Shown here: positions 1 through 6,658 of the stretch, piece by piece
Layout of the letters: each line of letters begins with the position of its first letter
Position numbering within the stretch: the stretch's first letter is position 1
Source: Lachnospiraceae bacterium UBA6998
GTDB lineage: Bacteria > Bacillota > Clostridia > Lachnospirales > Lachnospiraceae
Reading direction: 5' to 3'
NCBI GenBank assembly: GCA_002448395.1
Contig: DJXS01000001.1
Coordinates: 1 to 7,525, forward strand
DNA length: 7,525 bases
The notes under the pieces: generated by a model
Database searches by the model: none
The model's input: only the letters and a program-made list of their open reading frames with translations
Told to the model about the DNA's origin: nothing
Position numbers and translations under genes: made by a program

Positions 1-1306
<1,306 letters not shown>

Positions 1307-1885
1307 TTACATGAACCATACGTCAGAGCTTGTCGTCGAGATCGCCGCCGCACCGCTTGCCAGCGCGTGCATGACGTCCTCCTTCTCCTGGATCAGTCCC
1401 CCGCAGATCACAGGCACCCTGCTCATCGAGCAGATCTTCCTGATCATCTTCGGAACGATGATACCGGGCAGGATCTCGATCATGTCGGGCTGAGACTCCC
1501 GATTCTGGTGCGACTGCCTCTCGATATTGATGAGAGCCATGCTGTCCAGTACAAAGTACCTCAGAACTGTCGCCAGACCGATTTCCTTAGCATGTGTGAT
1601 CAGATTCCCCTTCGTAGTGATGATGCCGTCCGCCCTGGTATACTTGCGGATAAAATCCGTCGATATATCCTTTGGACTAAGACCCGTGATCAGATCCATG
1701 TGAACCATGGCGATCTTGCCGGCGTCCTTAACTTTTGAAACGATTTCGGCGATGGTGCATATATCCCCATATAATATAAACACAGCATCGACATCAGATT
1801 TCAGACACATCTCCAGTCCGGAATCATCCTTCACAGCAGCCACAATAGGCGCCGCTTCGATCACTTCAACAAATTCTCTACCCAT
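1307..1885 (-). CDS. glpP: Glycerol-3-phosphate responsive antiterminator GlpP
   Basis: RNA-binding antiterminator that, with glycerol-3-phosphate, prevents early termination in leaders of glycerol genes. The 192 residues match the usual size of the family, a TIM-barrel-like fold. Family motifs in order: the N-terminal AAPIVAAVKD (11-20), HMDLITGLS (62-70), DGIITTK (86-92), YFVLDS (110-115), IEILPG (136-141), PVICGGLI (158-165) and the C-terminal GAAAISTTSSDVW. The frame is open further upstream to 2077, but those 64 extra codons cover the promoter and leader and do not resemble the family. The ATG at 1885 has GAGGA about six bases before it; the in-frame ATG at 1897 overlaps that site and is less likely. 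glpK follows after 57 nt, so the regulator is co-transcribed with its main target. A terminator-like hairpin in its own leader suggests autoregulation (inference). Confidence 0.94.
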   Translation of the reverse strand: MGREFVEVIEAAPIVAAVKDDSGLEMCLKSDVDAVFILYGDICTIAEIVSKVKDAGKIAMVHMDLITGLSPKDISTDFIRKYTRADGIITTKGNLITHAKEIGLATVLRYFVLDSMALINIERQSHQNRESQPDMIEILPGIIVPKMIRKICSMSRVPVICGGLIQEKEDVMHALASGAAAISTTSSDVWFM

Positions 1886-1893
1886 ACAATTCC

Positions 1894-1962
1894 TCATTTT
1901 GCATAAAAAAAAGAAAACACGACAATAGCAACAGGATCCCCAATAATCCTCATCACTGCCAT
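1894..1962 (-). CDS. Possible 22-residue leader peptide upstream of glpP
   Basis: A short frame begins with ATG at 1962 behind AGAGGAG with about five bases of spacing, as good a ribosome site as those of the real genes. It encodes a peptide starting MAVMRIIGDP and ending in a hydrophobic, Phe-rich stretch (VAIVVFSFFYAK). The TGA stop overlaps the GAGGA ribosome site of glpP, nine bases before the glpP start, so termination here could feed ribosomes to glpP. The frame passes through the whole terminator-like hairpin and U-tract at 1905-1960, so translating ribosomes would open that stem. It could be a genuine leader peptide, a tiny membrane protein, or chance. The strong ribosome site and stop position are visible; any role is inferred. 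Confidence 0.45.
   Translation of the reverse strand: MAVMRIIGDPVAIVVFSFFYAK
1905..1960 (-). terminator. Terminator-like hairpin in the glpP leader, likely GlpP target
   Basis: In the minus-strand RNA an inner stem AGGAT/ATCCT (1946-1950 with 1933-1937, loop of eight) is extended by an outer GGCAGTG/TATTGTC stem (1954-1960 with 1921-1927, including three G-U pairs). The stem is followed after three bases by TTTTCTTTTTTTT (1917-1905). A stem plus U-tract between promoter and glpP start is the layout GlpP is known to act on in Bacillus glp leaders. The stem is imperfect and only moderately stable, which suits a regulated terminator. Its identity as the GlpP site is inferred. Confidence 0.55.
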
Positions 1963-2004
1963 ATTCTCTCCTCTCTAGGCAAAACACATATTTAACTTGA
2001 ATAT

Positions 2005-2033
2005 ATATTACCACTTTGTTAGTTAATATGCAA
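2005..2033 (-). promoter_or_regulatory. Likely sigma-A promoter of the glpP-glpK operon
   Basis: Minus-strand TTGCAT (2033-2028) and TAATAT (2010-2005) are separated by 17 bases, with a TGG extended -10 directly before the -10 box. Transcription would start near 1998, giving a leader of roughly 110 nt before glpP that contains the short frame and the hairpin. A second possible -10, TGG-TAAAAT at 2073-2068, lies upstream but has no good -35; it would place the cre box nearer the usual repressing position. Confidence 0.5.
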
Positions 2034-2105
2034 CATAGAACATAAAACAAATTTCTATTTTTGGTTAATTTTACCACACCAAAGTGTTAAATCTCCGAAA
2101 TCCTT

Positions 2106-2119
2106 TGTAATCGTTTTCA
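2106..2119 (-). promoter_or_regulatory. CcpA catabolite-responsive element (cre)
   Basis: Minus-strand TGAAAACGATTACA matches the consensus TGWAANCGNTNWCA at every specified position, and so does its complement. It lies upstream of the glpP-glpK promoter and in no gene. CcpA with HPr-Ser-P binds such sites to repress catabolic operons when glucose is present, which suits glycerol genes. Its centre is about 114 bases upstream of the favoured start point, farther than usual for repression, or about 50 from the alternative upstream -10. Confidence 0.7.
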
Positions 2120-2154
2120 GTTTCTCGATAACCGGCGTTTGGAGACCTCCCTTC

Positions 2155-2170
2155 TCACAGCCATCTGTGA
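2155..2170. repeat. Small perfect hairpin, TCACAG-CCAT-CTGTGA
   Basis: Six-base perfect arms around a four-base loop lie between the long hairpin ending the upstream operon and the glpP control region. No U-tract follows on either strand, so it is not an obvious terminator. It may be a protein-binding dyad; nothing more can be said from sequence alone. Confidence 0.35.
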
Positions 2171-2173
2171 CCG

Positions 2174-2260
2174 ATAAAGAAAGGGAGCACATAGTCCTGA
2201 TCAAATACTCTGAAAGAATGTCAAGCTTTCACCGTATTTGATCAGGATCTGTGTGCTCCT
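2174..2260 (-). terminator. Very long imperfect hairpin at the end of the four-gene operon
   Basis: Arms 2184-2208 and 2234-2259 pair over 25 positions: a perfect 14-bp stem (2195-2208 with 2234-2247), a one-base bulge at 2248, then 11 more pairs including one G-U. The 25-base loop holds a further six-base stem (2211-2216 with 2226-2231). On the minus strand it begins seven bases after the thrH stop and runs into CCCTTTCTTTATC, a weak U-rich tail, so a terminator is the simplest reading. The arms are much longer than a normal intrinsic terminator, so a palindromic repeat element or RNA-processing site is also possible. Confidence 0.6.
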
Positions 2261-2267
2261 GTACTGT

Positions 2268-2879
2268 TCAGTTAATGATCCCCATTTCTTTTTTGATTGC
2301 TGCCATAAGCTCGTCAAACTCCTCGAAAGCCGGCAGCTGCGGGTAATCCTGCTTGATCTTTTCGGTGGTCCTGAACAAAAAGCCTGCTTTACTGGCCAGG
2401 ATCATATCGAGATCGTTATAGCTGTCGCCGCTGGCGATAGTGTCAAAGCCGATGGACTGCAGTGCCTTTACAGTGCTGAGCTTGGACTTCTGGATACGCA
2501 TCTTGTAGCCGGTGATCTCGCCGGAAGGTGCCACTTCCAGGGAGTTGCAGAACAGCGTAGGCCAGCCGAGCTTCTCCATGAGAGGCATCGCGAATTCAGT
2601 AAAGGTATCGCTGATGATGATCACCTGGGTGAAAGATCTGAGTTCGTCGAGGAATTCACGCGCGCCGGGGAGGGGCTCTATTTGAGCAATGACGTCCTGG
2701 ATCTCTTTGAGGCCGAGGCCGTGCTCTTTGAGGATGCCGATCCTCCATTTCATGAGTTTGTCGTAGTCAGGCTCGTCTCTTGTTGTCCTCCTCAGTTCCG
2801 GGATCCCGCTCACCTCCGAGAATGCGATCCAGATCTCAGGTACCAGTACTCCTTCCATATCAAGACAGGTAATATACAT
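2268..2879 (-). CDS. thrH: ThrH-like HAD phosphatase (phosphoserine phosphatase/homoserine phosphotransferase)
   Basis: HAD-superfamily enzyme of 203 residues, the same size as Pseudomonas ThrH (about 205), which hydrolyses phosphoserine and can transfer the phosphate to homoserine. Motif I is DMEGV with nucleophile Asp7 and Glu9, keeping the DxE form of ThrH rather than the common DxD. The next residues, VPEIWIAF, and TTRDEPDYD (32-40) are ThrH signatures. Motif II is ISDTF (Ser90), the motif III lysine is Lys131 or Lys133, and motif IV is GDSYND (151-156) with Asp152 and Asp156 for magnesium. The start has AAGGA about eight bases upstream. It is the last gene of the operon, 25 nt after the peptidase stop and just before the long hairpin. 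Cytoplasmic. Whether it acts on phosphoserine, homoserine or both here cannot be told from sequence. Its metabolic role fits poorly with its envelope-type neighbours. Confidence 0.88.
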   Translation of the reverse strand: MYITCLDMEGVLVPEIWIAFSEVSGIPELRRTTRDEPDYDKLMKWRIGILKEHGLGLKEIQDVIAQIEPLPGAREFLDELRSFTQVIIISDTFTEFAMPLMEKLGWPTLFCNSLEVAPSGEITGYKMRIQKSKLSTVKALQSIGFDTIASGDSYNDLDMILASKAGFLFRTTEKIKQDYPQLPAFEEFDELMAAIKKEMGIIN

Positions 2880-2904
2880 CGGCTTCTTCCTTTCTAAATT
2901 AGTA

Positions 2905-3663
2905 TTATTGATAGAGCTCCAGAAATTCTTCCAGAGTCAGATCATGCTCCATAATGTAGGCTGCAGCTTCCTTTCCGACGTATCGGAAGTGCCACGGCTC
3001 GTAGATGATTCCGGTGATGTCCTCTCTCCCCTTGGGAAAACGCACGATGAAGCCGTACTCAGCGCAGTGCCGGCTCATCCACTGATACATCTGCGTATTC
3101 TCAAGGCTCGCGTCCTTCATCTCGTAGTAATGGTCCGTGATATCACAGCAAAGTCCGGTCTGATGTTCGCTGGTCCCGGGCCTTGCGACGATCGTCGCCG
3201 CTATTTTCTCTCCGTACTCATCGGCTTTCCTGTTAAAGAGCCAGGTCTGCGTCGCGTAACTGCGGTAGCCCGAGGAGAGCAGGACGCTGAGTCCCTCCGC
3301 TCTCGCCGCTTCCACCATCTCTTCCATAGGTTCAATGATGCGGACGTCGAACTGCTGCCCCTCCAGGTACTCAAGTTCCGGTGTGTAGTCGCCGATGTCA
3401 TTCCAGGGGTTTGCCAGAATGAACATCCAGTCTCCGGTATCGATATCCGGCCTGTCCCGGTAAGGGTCCGATGCGTCCTCCGCGACTTCGGCCTCCAGCT
3501 CAGACACCTCCTGCGCCAGCTGCCCGCCGGCCATGATCAGCAGCTCGCCGGGGGAATGCCCCGCGCCTCCTTTTGAGGAGGCAATCCCGCTGATTCCCGC
3601 AAGGAGCCAGACTGCTGCAGTGATCACTGCGGCAGATACCGCCCTTTTGTCAAAATATTCCAT
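2905..3663 (-). CDS. M15-family D-Ala-D-Ala carboxypeptidase, VanY-like, membrane-anchored
   Basis: Zinc peptidase that trims the terminal D-Ala from peptidoglycan stem peptides outside the membrane. The protein has 252 residues: a short positive N-terminus, a hydrophobic segment (about 7-29) serving as signal peptide or anchor, an acidic linker (about 51-78), then the catalytic domain. Family features in order: LANPWN (83-88), SGYRSYATQ (131-139, substrate Arg134), PGTSEHQTG (162-170) with zinc ligand His167, CDIT with zinc ligand Asp174, and YEPWHFRYVG (221-230) with catalytic Glu222 and zinc ligand His225. All catalytic residues are present. The start has AAGGA about eight bases upstream; the site overlaps the end of the preceding Hsp70-like gene (14-nt gap), pointing to translational coupling. 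There is no van cluster nearby, so a housekeeping wall-trimming role is likelier than vancomycin resistance. Signal cleavage after Ala28 (SGIA) is possible but not certain. Confidence 0.92.
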   Translation of the reverse strand: MEYFDKRAVSAAVITAAVWLLAGISGIASSKGGAGHSPGELLIMAGGQLAQEVSELEAEVAEDASDPYRDRPDIDTGDWMFILANPWNDIGDYTPELEYLEGQQFDVRIIEPMEEMVEAARAEGLSVLLSSGYRSYATQTWLFNRKADEYGEKIAATIVARPGTSEHQTGLCCDITDHYYEMKDASLENTQMYQWMSRHCAEYGFIVRFPKGREDITGIIYEPWHFRYVGKEAAAYIMEHDLTLEEFLELYQ

Positions 3664-3677
3664 CTATCATTTCCTTC

Positions 3678-5588
3678 TCAGCCGAGAGGGATCTCCACCA
3701 CTTCGGCCATCTTGGTGAGGCACTGTTCGATCTGCTCGGAGATCTCGTTCACGAGGCGCTCGGTGATCTCCAGATTCTTTTCCTTCTCCAGCGTCTCATA
3801 GAATGAGTTCTTCACTTCGTCGCTGATCTTCTCGATCCGGGACATAAAGTAGCCTCTGGGCACGAGCTTTCTGATGGGACGGGGGATCACCATGTTCATC
3901 ATGACTTCCTCCATCTTGTCCTTGCCGAGAGCCAGGACCATGAGCGAGATCATAGCGCCCGCAATAACGCCGGAGATTCCTCCCGAGATCAGCGCCACGC
4001 CGCTTCCGCCGCAGAGAAGACCGATCAGGATGGAGATAATAGTGTCGATCATCCAGGTAAGTTCTTCCACCGCGAAGACATCCTTGGCGTCGACCTTGAT
4101 CTCAAGGTCCGAGATAGAGAGGAAGGAGCTTAGGCTCAGCGCCCTGTAGGGCACGCCGTGTCTGATGCAGATCGGCATCGTCATCTCCTCCAGCTCATAG
4201 GAGACAGGCTTGAGCCACTGCGTGATGGGCTTGACCAGCATCTCCTGCACTTCTTCTGTGTGCAGATATCTCTCGATCTCCTTCTCCATCTCCGAGTTGA
4301 TGTCGGAGAGCCGCTCGATCTCGCCGTCTCTCCACCTGTCGAACACGGGCATAGCCGCGTTTTCAAGGATCGGTTTGACGAGCATATCCACAGTGCTGTG
4401 ATACAGCTCGTCAATATGGTTCGCGACGATCCTCTCCACGGTGCTCGAACCCACGAGATCCTGGATCTCCGCCCGGAACTGCCTCAGCTCCTCGTCGATC
4501 CTTCCGCTCCAGGCAAGGCCCCGGCTGACCGAGAATTCCGGTTCCGAGCCGGTGATCACCACTGCTTCGGGGAAGGCCTCTCTGCACCACTCCCTGATCG
4601 CCGGAAGGCGTGAAACACCGCCTGTAAGGAATACGAGTTCCGGAAGGTCTCCCTGGATCCTCTCCCGCACCTGCTGCAGACTGTTCATAAACACATCCCT
4701 GAAGCTCTTTCCCTCAAGCTGAGGGATCCCGTCGTACAGGATATGGTCCGCTGTTTTGGCGTCCATGACGAGCTGAAGCCGGATCGGCTTTTCATAGCTG
4801 ATGATGACCGACTGCATGCACTTGTTGTCTTTCCAGTACTCCTCGTCGGCAAAATATTTCTCTTTGAGCTTTCTTGCCGCGAATTCACAGTAGCTCTTCC
4901 AGGGCGGGCTCTGCTCGAAGATCTCCCTGATCCTCTCTCCTCTTACGGAAGCGTTCAGCGCGCAGCTAAGCAGCACCTCGTCCATGATACCGCCTCCCAG
5001 CGCCACTTCGCCCGCGGTCTGCATATCCACTTCCTTGCCGCCCATAATGTAGGCGAAATCCGTAGTAGAAGATCCCACATCCACCACCAGCACCGGTTTG
5101 GACAAAATATCGTATCCCACCTGGAAATGCTTGGACTGGCAGGCGCTCACCAGCGCTGCCCTTGACTCGGAGATGATGCGCACGGGCGGATATCCCGCCT
5201 CCTCAAACAGTCCTCTGTAACGCTCTCTCGCTGTTTTGTCCCAGCCCGCCGGGCAGCCCACATAGAAGCAGCAATCCTCACCCTTTATGAGGTCTCCGCT
5301 CATGTACAGTTCCCCCAGAACTCCTGCCGCGAAGGACTTAACATCCCTGCGGCTGTCCGGGTCCCGCAGGAATCTGCTCTTGAACCTGATCTTGCGCTCT
5401 ATTGCCTCCGGATTGTAGCATGCCGCTTCGCCGATCACCAGGGCTCCGTTGCGAAGTCTGGCATAGGCGGTCACAAAGCTGCCGGCCTCCCCCACTGTAA
5501 TGATGCGCGGAACCCCCGCGTCGCTTTTATTCAGACAGGAGACGGCACTCTCGGCGTCTCCCAGGTCAAATCCATAATAGCGGTCCAT
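3678..5588 (-). CDS. Hsp70/actin-fold ATPase with C-terminal membrane hairpin
   Basis: A 636-residue protein whose first 365 residues form a divergent Hsp70-type nucleotide-binding domain: phosphate-1 YGFDLGDAES (5-14, Asp8), Lys66 or Lys70 near the DnaK catalytic lysine, IISESRAAL (138-146, Glu141), phosphate-2 VVDVGSSTTDF (168-178), ALGGGIMDE (196-204) and the adenosine motif VFLTGGVSRLPAI (319-331). The usual beta-sandwich peptide-binding domain is absent. Instead there is a long charged helical region (about 365-465), a short segment to 510, a glycine-rich hydrophobic stretch (about 513-555) that should cross or hairpin in the membrane, and a charged helical tail (575-630) ending MAEVVEIPLG. 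The arrangement recalls membrane-remodelling GTPases more than chaperones, but no GTPase motifs are present. The start has AAAGGAG seven bases upstream. It follows its putative membrane partner by 33 nt and precedes the peptidase by 14 nt. ATP binding is well supported; client and function are unknown. Confidence 0.85.
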   Translation of the reverse strand: MDRYYGFDLGDAESAVSCLNKSDAGVPRIITVGEAGSFVTAYARLRNGALVIGEAACYNPEAIERKIRFKSRFLRDPDSRRDVKSFAAGVLGELYMSGDLIKGEDCCFYVGCPAGWDKTARERYRGLFEEAGYPPVRIISESRAALVSACQSKHFQVGYDILSKPVLVVDVGSSTTDFAYIMGGKEVDMQTAGEVALGGGIMDEVLLSCALNASVRGERIREIFEQSPPWKSYCEFAARKLKEKYFADEEYWKDNKCMQSVIISYEKPIRLQLVMDAKTADHILYDGIPQLEGKSFRDVFMNSLQQVRERIQGDLPELVFLTGGVSRLPAIREWCREAFPEAVVITGSEPEFSVSRGLAWSGRIDEELRQFRAEIQDLVGSSTVERIVANHIDELYHSTVDMLVKPILENAAMPVFDRWRDGEIERLSDINSEMEKEIERYLHTEEVQEMLVKPITQWLKPVSYELEEMTMPICIRHGVPYRALSLSSFLSISDLEIKVDAKDVFAVEELTWMIDTIISILIGLLCGGSGVALISGGISGVIAGAMISLMVLALGKDKMEEVMMNMVIPRPIRKLVPRGYFMSRIEKISDEVKNSFYETLEKEKNLEITERLVNEISEQIEQCLTKMAEVVEIPLG

Positions 5589-5621
5589 CTGGTATCTCCT
5601 TTACCTTCCGTAACTGCTGTT

Positions 5622-6524
5622 TCACATTGCAGCGACTGCGAGTCCCTTTCGGATCAGTACTCCGTCCCTCACAAGCGCGGGGCGAAGCGTCGCGTCTCTC
5701 TTACCTGGCAGCAGTTCAAACCACTCTCTTTTGCCTCCTCCGAAATCCACTGTCTCCACCTGCCTGCGGTGCAGGTAATAGCGGACCGTGGAGATCGTCT
5801 CCTGAGCCGTCGTATCACCCGGCTCCTCTTCTCTGCGACTGTACGCGTTCTCCAGGATCAAAGAGAACAGTTCCGCCTCTTCGGGACTGACACCGTTTCC
5901 GGAGGAAGGAGGAAGCAGGCTCTTCTCGTAATTGACGGCCTCCTCGGCCTCCTTAAGGCTCTTGTCCACCGACAGGATCACAGCTCTCATGCAGCTCCAA
6001 ATCCGTCCCGGATCCACACGAATCTCCACCTGGTACTCATCACTGCCGGAAGCCTTGCCCGCTGTCTTGCGGCTCAGTGACAGCCTGCCCGCCCAGAAAA
6101 GAAGGATTCCCGCGAGGATCGCCGCCGGGATCGAGCCCAGAAGCGCCGACATCGACAGGCCGTTTCCTGCCGAGACTGCGAGCCCCAGGATCGCGCCGGC
6201 GAGGAACAGCGCTCCCCCTGCCAGACATGCGATGACCTGCCATGTTATCTTGCTTCCGCTTTCGTCGCCGGAGCCGCCGGTGCTCTTCGACCAGACCTTG
6301 GTCTCCCCGGCAGCGCTCAGCATCGGGATCATCATTTTCGCGGCCTGCAGCATATATCTCGCCGCGTCCCTGACCCTCTCCAGCGTACATTCCTCGTTAT
6401 AGCGAAGAAGGAGTCTGTCGAATTCCTTTTCCAGCACGTGCTCGGCCTGCTCAGGTGTACCGGCAGCTGCCAGTCCGCTCATAAGCTGCTCTTTGTCAGC
6501 TTCCAGAAACTGCATCATCTCCAT
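5622..6524 (-). CDS. Two-helix membrane protein of unknown function, partner of the Hsp70-like ATPase
   Basis: Not recognised as a named family. The chosen ATG gives 300 residues. A helical, charged N-terminal region of about 90 residues (LEKEFDRLLLRYNE near its middle) is followed by a Gly/Ser-rich linker, two transmembrane helices (about 94-118 and 124-146) separated by a short polar turn, and a C-terminal cytoplasmic domain of about 150 residues. That last domain contains DEYQVEIRVDP, a Glu-rich helix and a final strand-rich part (WFELLPGKRD, LRPALVRDGVLIRKG). A longer frame starts at TTG 6566, but that codon sits on the predicted transcription start and has no ribosome site, while the ATG at 6524 follows GGAGGGA by six bases. 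First gene of the operon, 33 nt before the Hsp70-like gene. Pairing with an ATPase carrying its own membrane hairpin suggests a membrane complex; this is inference. Confidence 0.8.
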   Translation of the reverse strand: MEMMQFLEADKEQLMSGLAAAGTPEQAEHVLEKEFDRLLLRYNEECTLERVRDAARYMLQAAKMMIPMLSAAGETKVWSKSTGGSGDESGSKITWQVIACLAGGALFLAGAILGLAVSAGNGLSMSALLGSIPAAILAGILLFWAGRLSLSRKTAGKASGSDEYQVEIRVDPGRIWSCMRAVILSVDKSLKEAEEAVNYEKSLLPPSSGNGVSPEEAELFSLILENAYSRREEEPGDTTAQETISTVRYYLHRRQVETVDFGGGKREWFELLPGKRDATLRPALVRDGVLIRKGLAVAAM

Positions 6525-6530
6525 ATCGGA

Positions 6531-6537
6531 TCCCTCC
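6531..6537 (-). promoter_or_regulatory. Ribosome binding site deciding the start at 6524
   Basis: Minus-strand GGAGGGA lies six bases before the ATG at 6524. The longer frame starting at TTG 6566 would place this site inside the coding region and has no ribosome site of its own, so the shorter protein is preferred. Confidence 0.75.
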
Positions 6538-6569
6538 GCGTCATCTGTGTCAAAATATAGGCTCAACTT

Positions 6570-6606
6570 ATATTATATAATATCAGAGGCATTTCGGTAC
6601 AGCCAA
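6570..6606 (-). promoter_or_regulatory. Likely promoter of the four-gene operon, with AT palindrome at the -10
   Basis: Minus-strand TTGGCT (6606-6601) and TATTAT (6582-6577) are 18 bases apart; an overlapping perfect TATAAT (6577-6572) lacks a -35 at proper distance. The -10 area is a perfect 14-bp palindrome, ATATTATATAATAT (6570-6583), which could be an operator or just low-complexity AT. The -35 touches the U-tract of the preceding terminator, so the two transcription units are packed back to back. The leader would be about 40-46 nt. Confidence 0.5.
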
Positions 6607-6639
6607 AAGAATAGCCGCGCGGATCCGCGCGGCTATTCT
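6604..6639 (-). terminator. Intrinsic terminator of the LysR-type regulator gene
   Basis: A perfect 32-bp palindrome (6608-6639, half-site AGAATAGCCGCGCGGA) with a very GC-rich core forms a strong stem, followed on the minus strand by TTTTGG, so that the run reads TTCTTTT. It lies 19 bases after the regulator stop. On the plus strand the trailing sequence is GTGTTTGAATTT, a poorer terminator tail, and no gene points that way. Confidence 0.85.
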
Positions 6640-6658
6640 GTGTTTGAATTTCCGATGA

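Noticed and set aside
1886..2077. N-terminal extension of GlpP starting at 2077
   Set aside because: The extra 64 codons cover the promoter, leader and U-tract, have Cys- and Phe-rich random composition and lack a family match; the ATG at 1885 has its own ribosome site and gives the normal family length.
2195..2227. Minus-strand TTGACA in the long-hairpin loop as a promoter
   Set aside because: No TATAAT-like element lies 16-19 bases downstream; the candidate hexamer at 17 bases is ATCAGG.
2238..2897. Plus-strand frame of 219 codons opposite thrH
   Set aside because: It is the exact antisense of a well-supported HAD enzyme and has no motif or ribosome site of its own.
2908..3576. Plus-strand frame of 222 codons opposite the M15 peptidase
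   Set aside because: Antisense to a gene with intact zinc ligands; composition rich in His, Arg and Pro is typical of a reverse-frame artefact.
2905..3663. Vancomycin resistance gene vanY
   Set aside because: The M15 catalytic signature matches VanY, but no vanS, vanR, vanH, ligase or vanX gene is present, and similar carboxypeptidases are common housekeeping enzymes in Clostridia.
6525..6566. TTG start at 6566 for the membrane protein
   Set aside because: It coincides with the predicted transcription start and has no ribosome site, whereas GGAGGGA precedes the ATG at 6524 by six bases.
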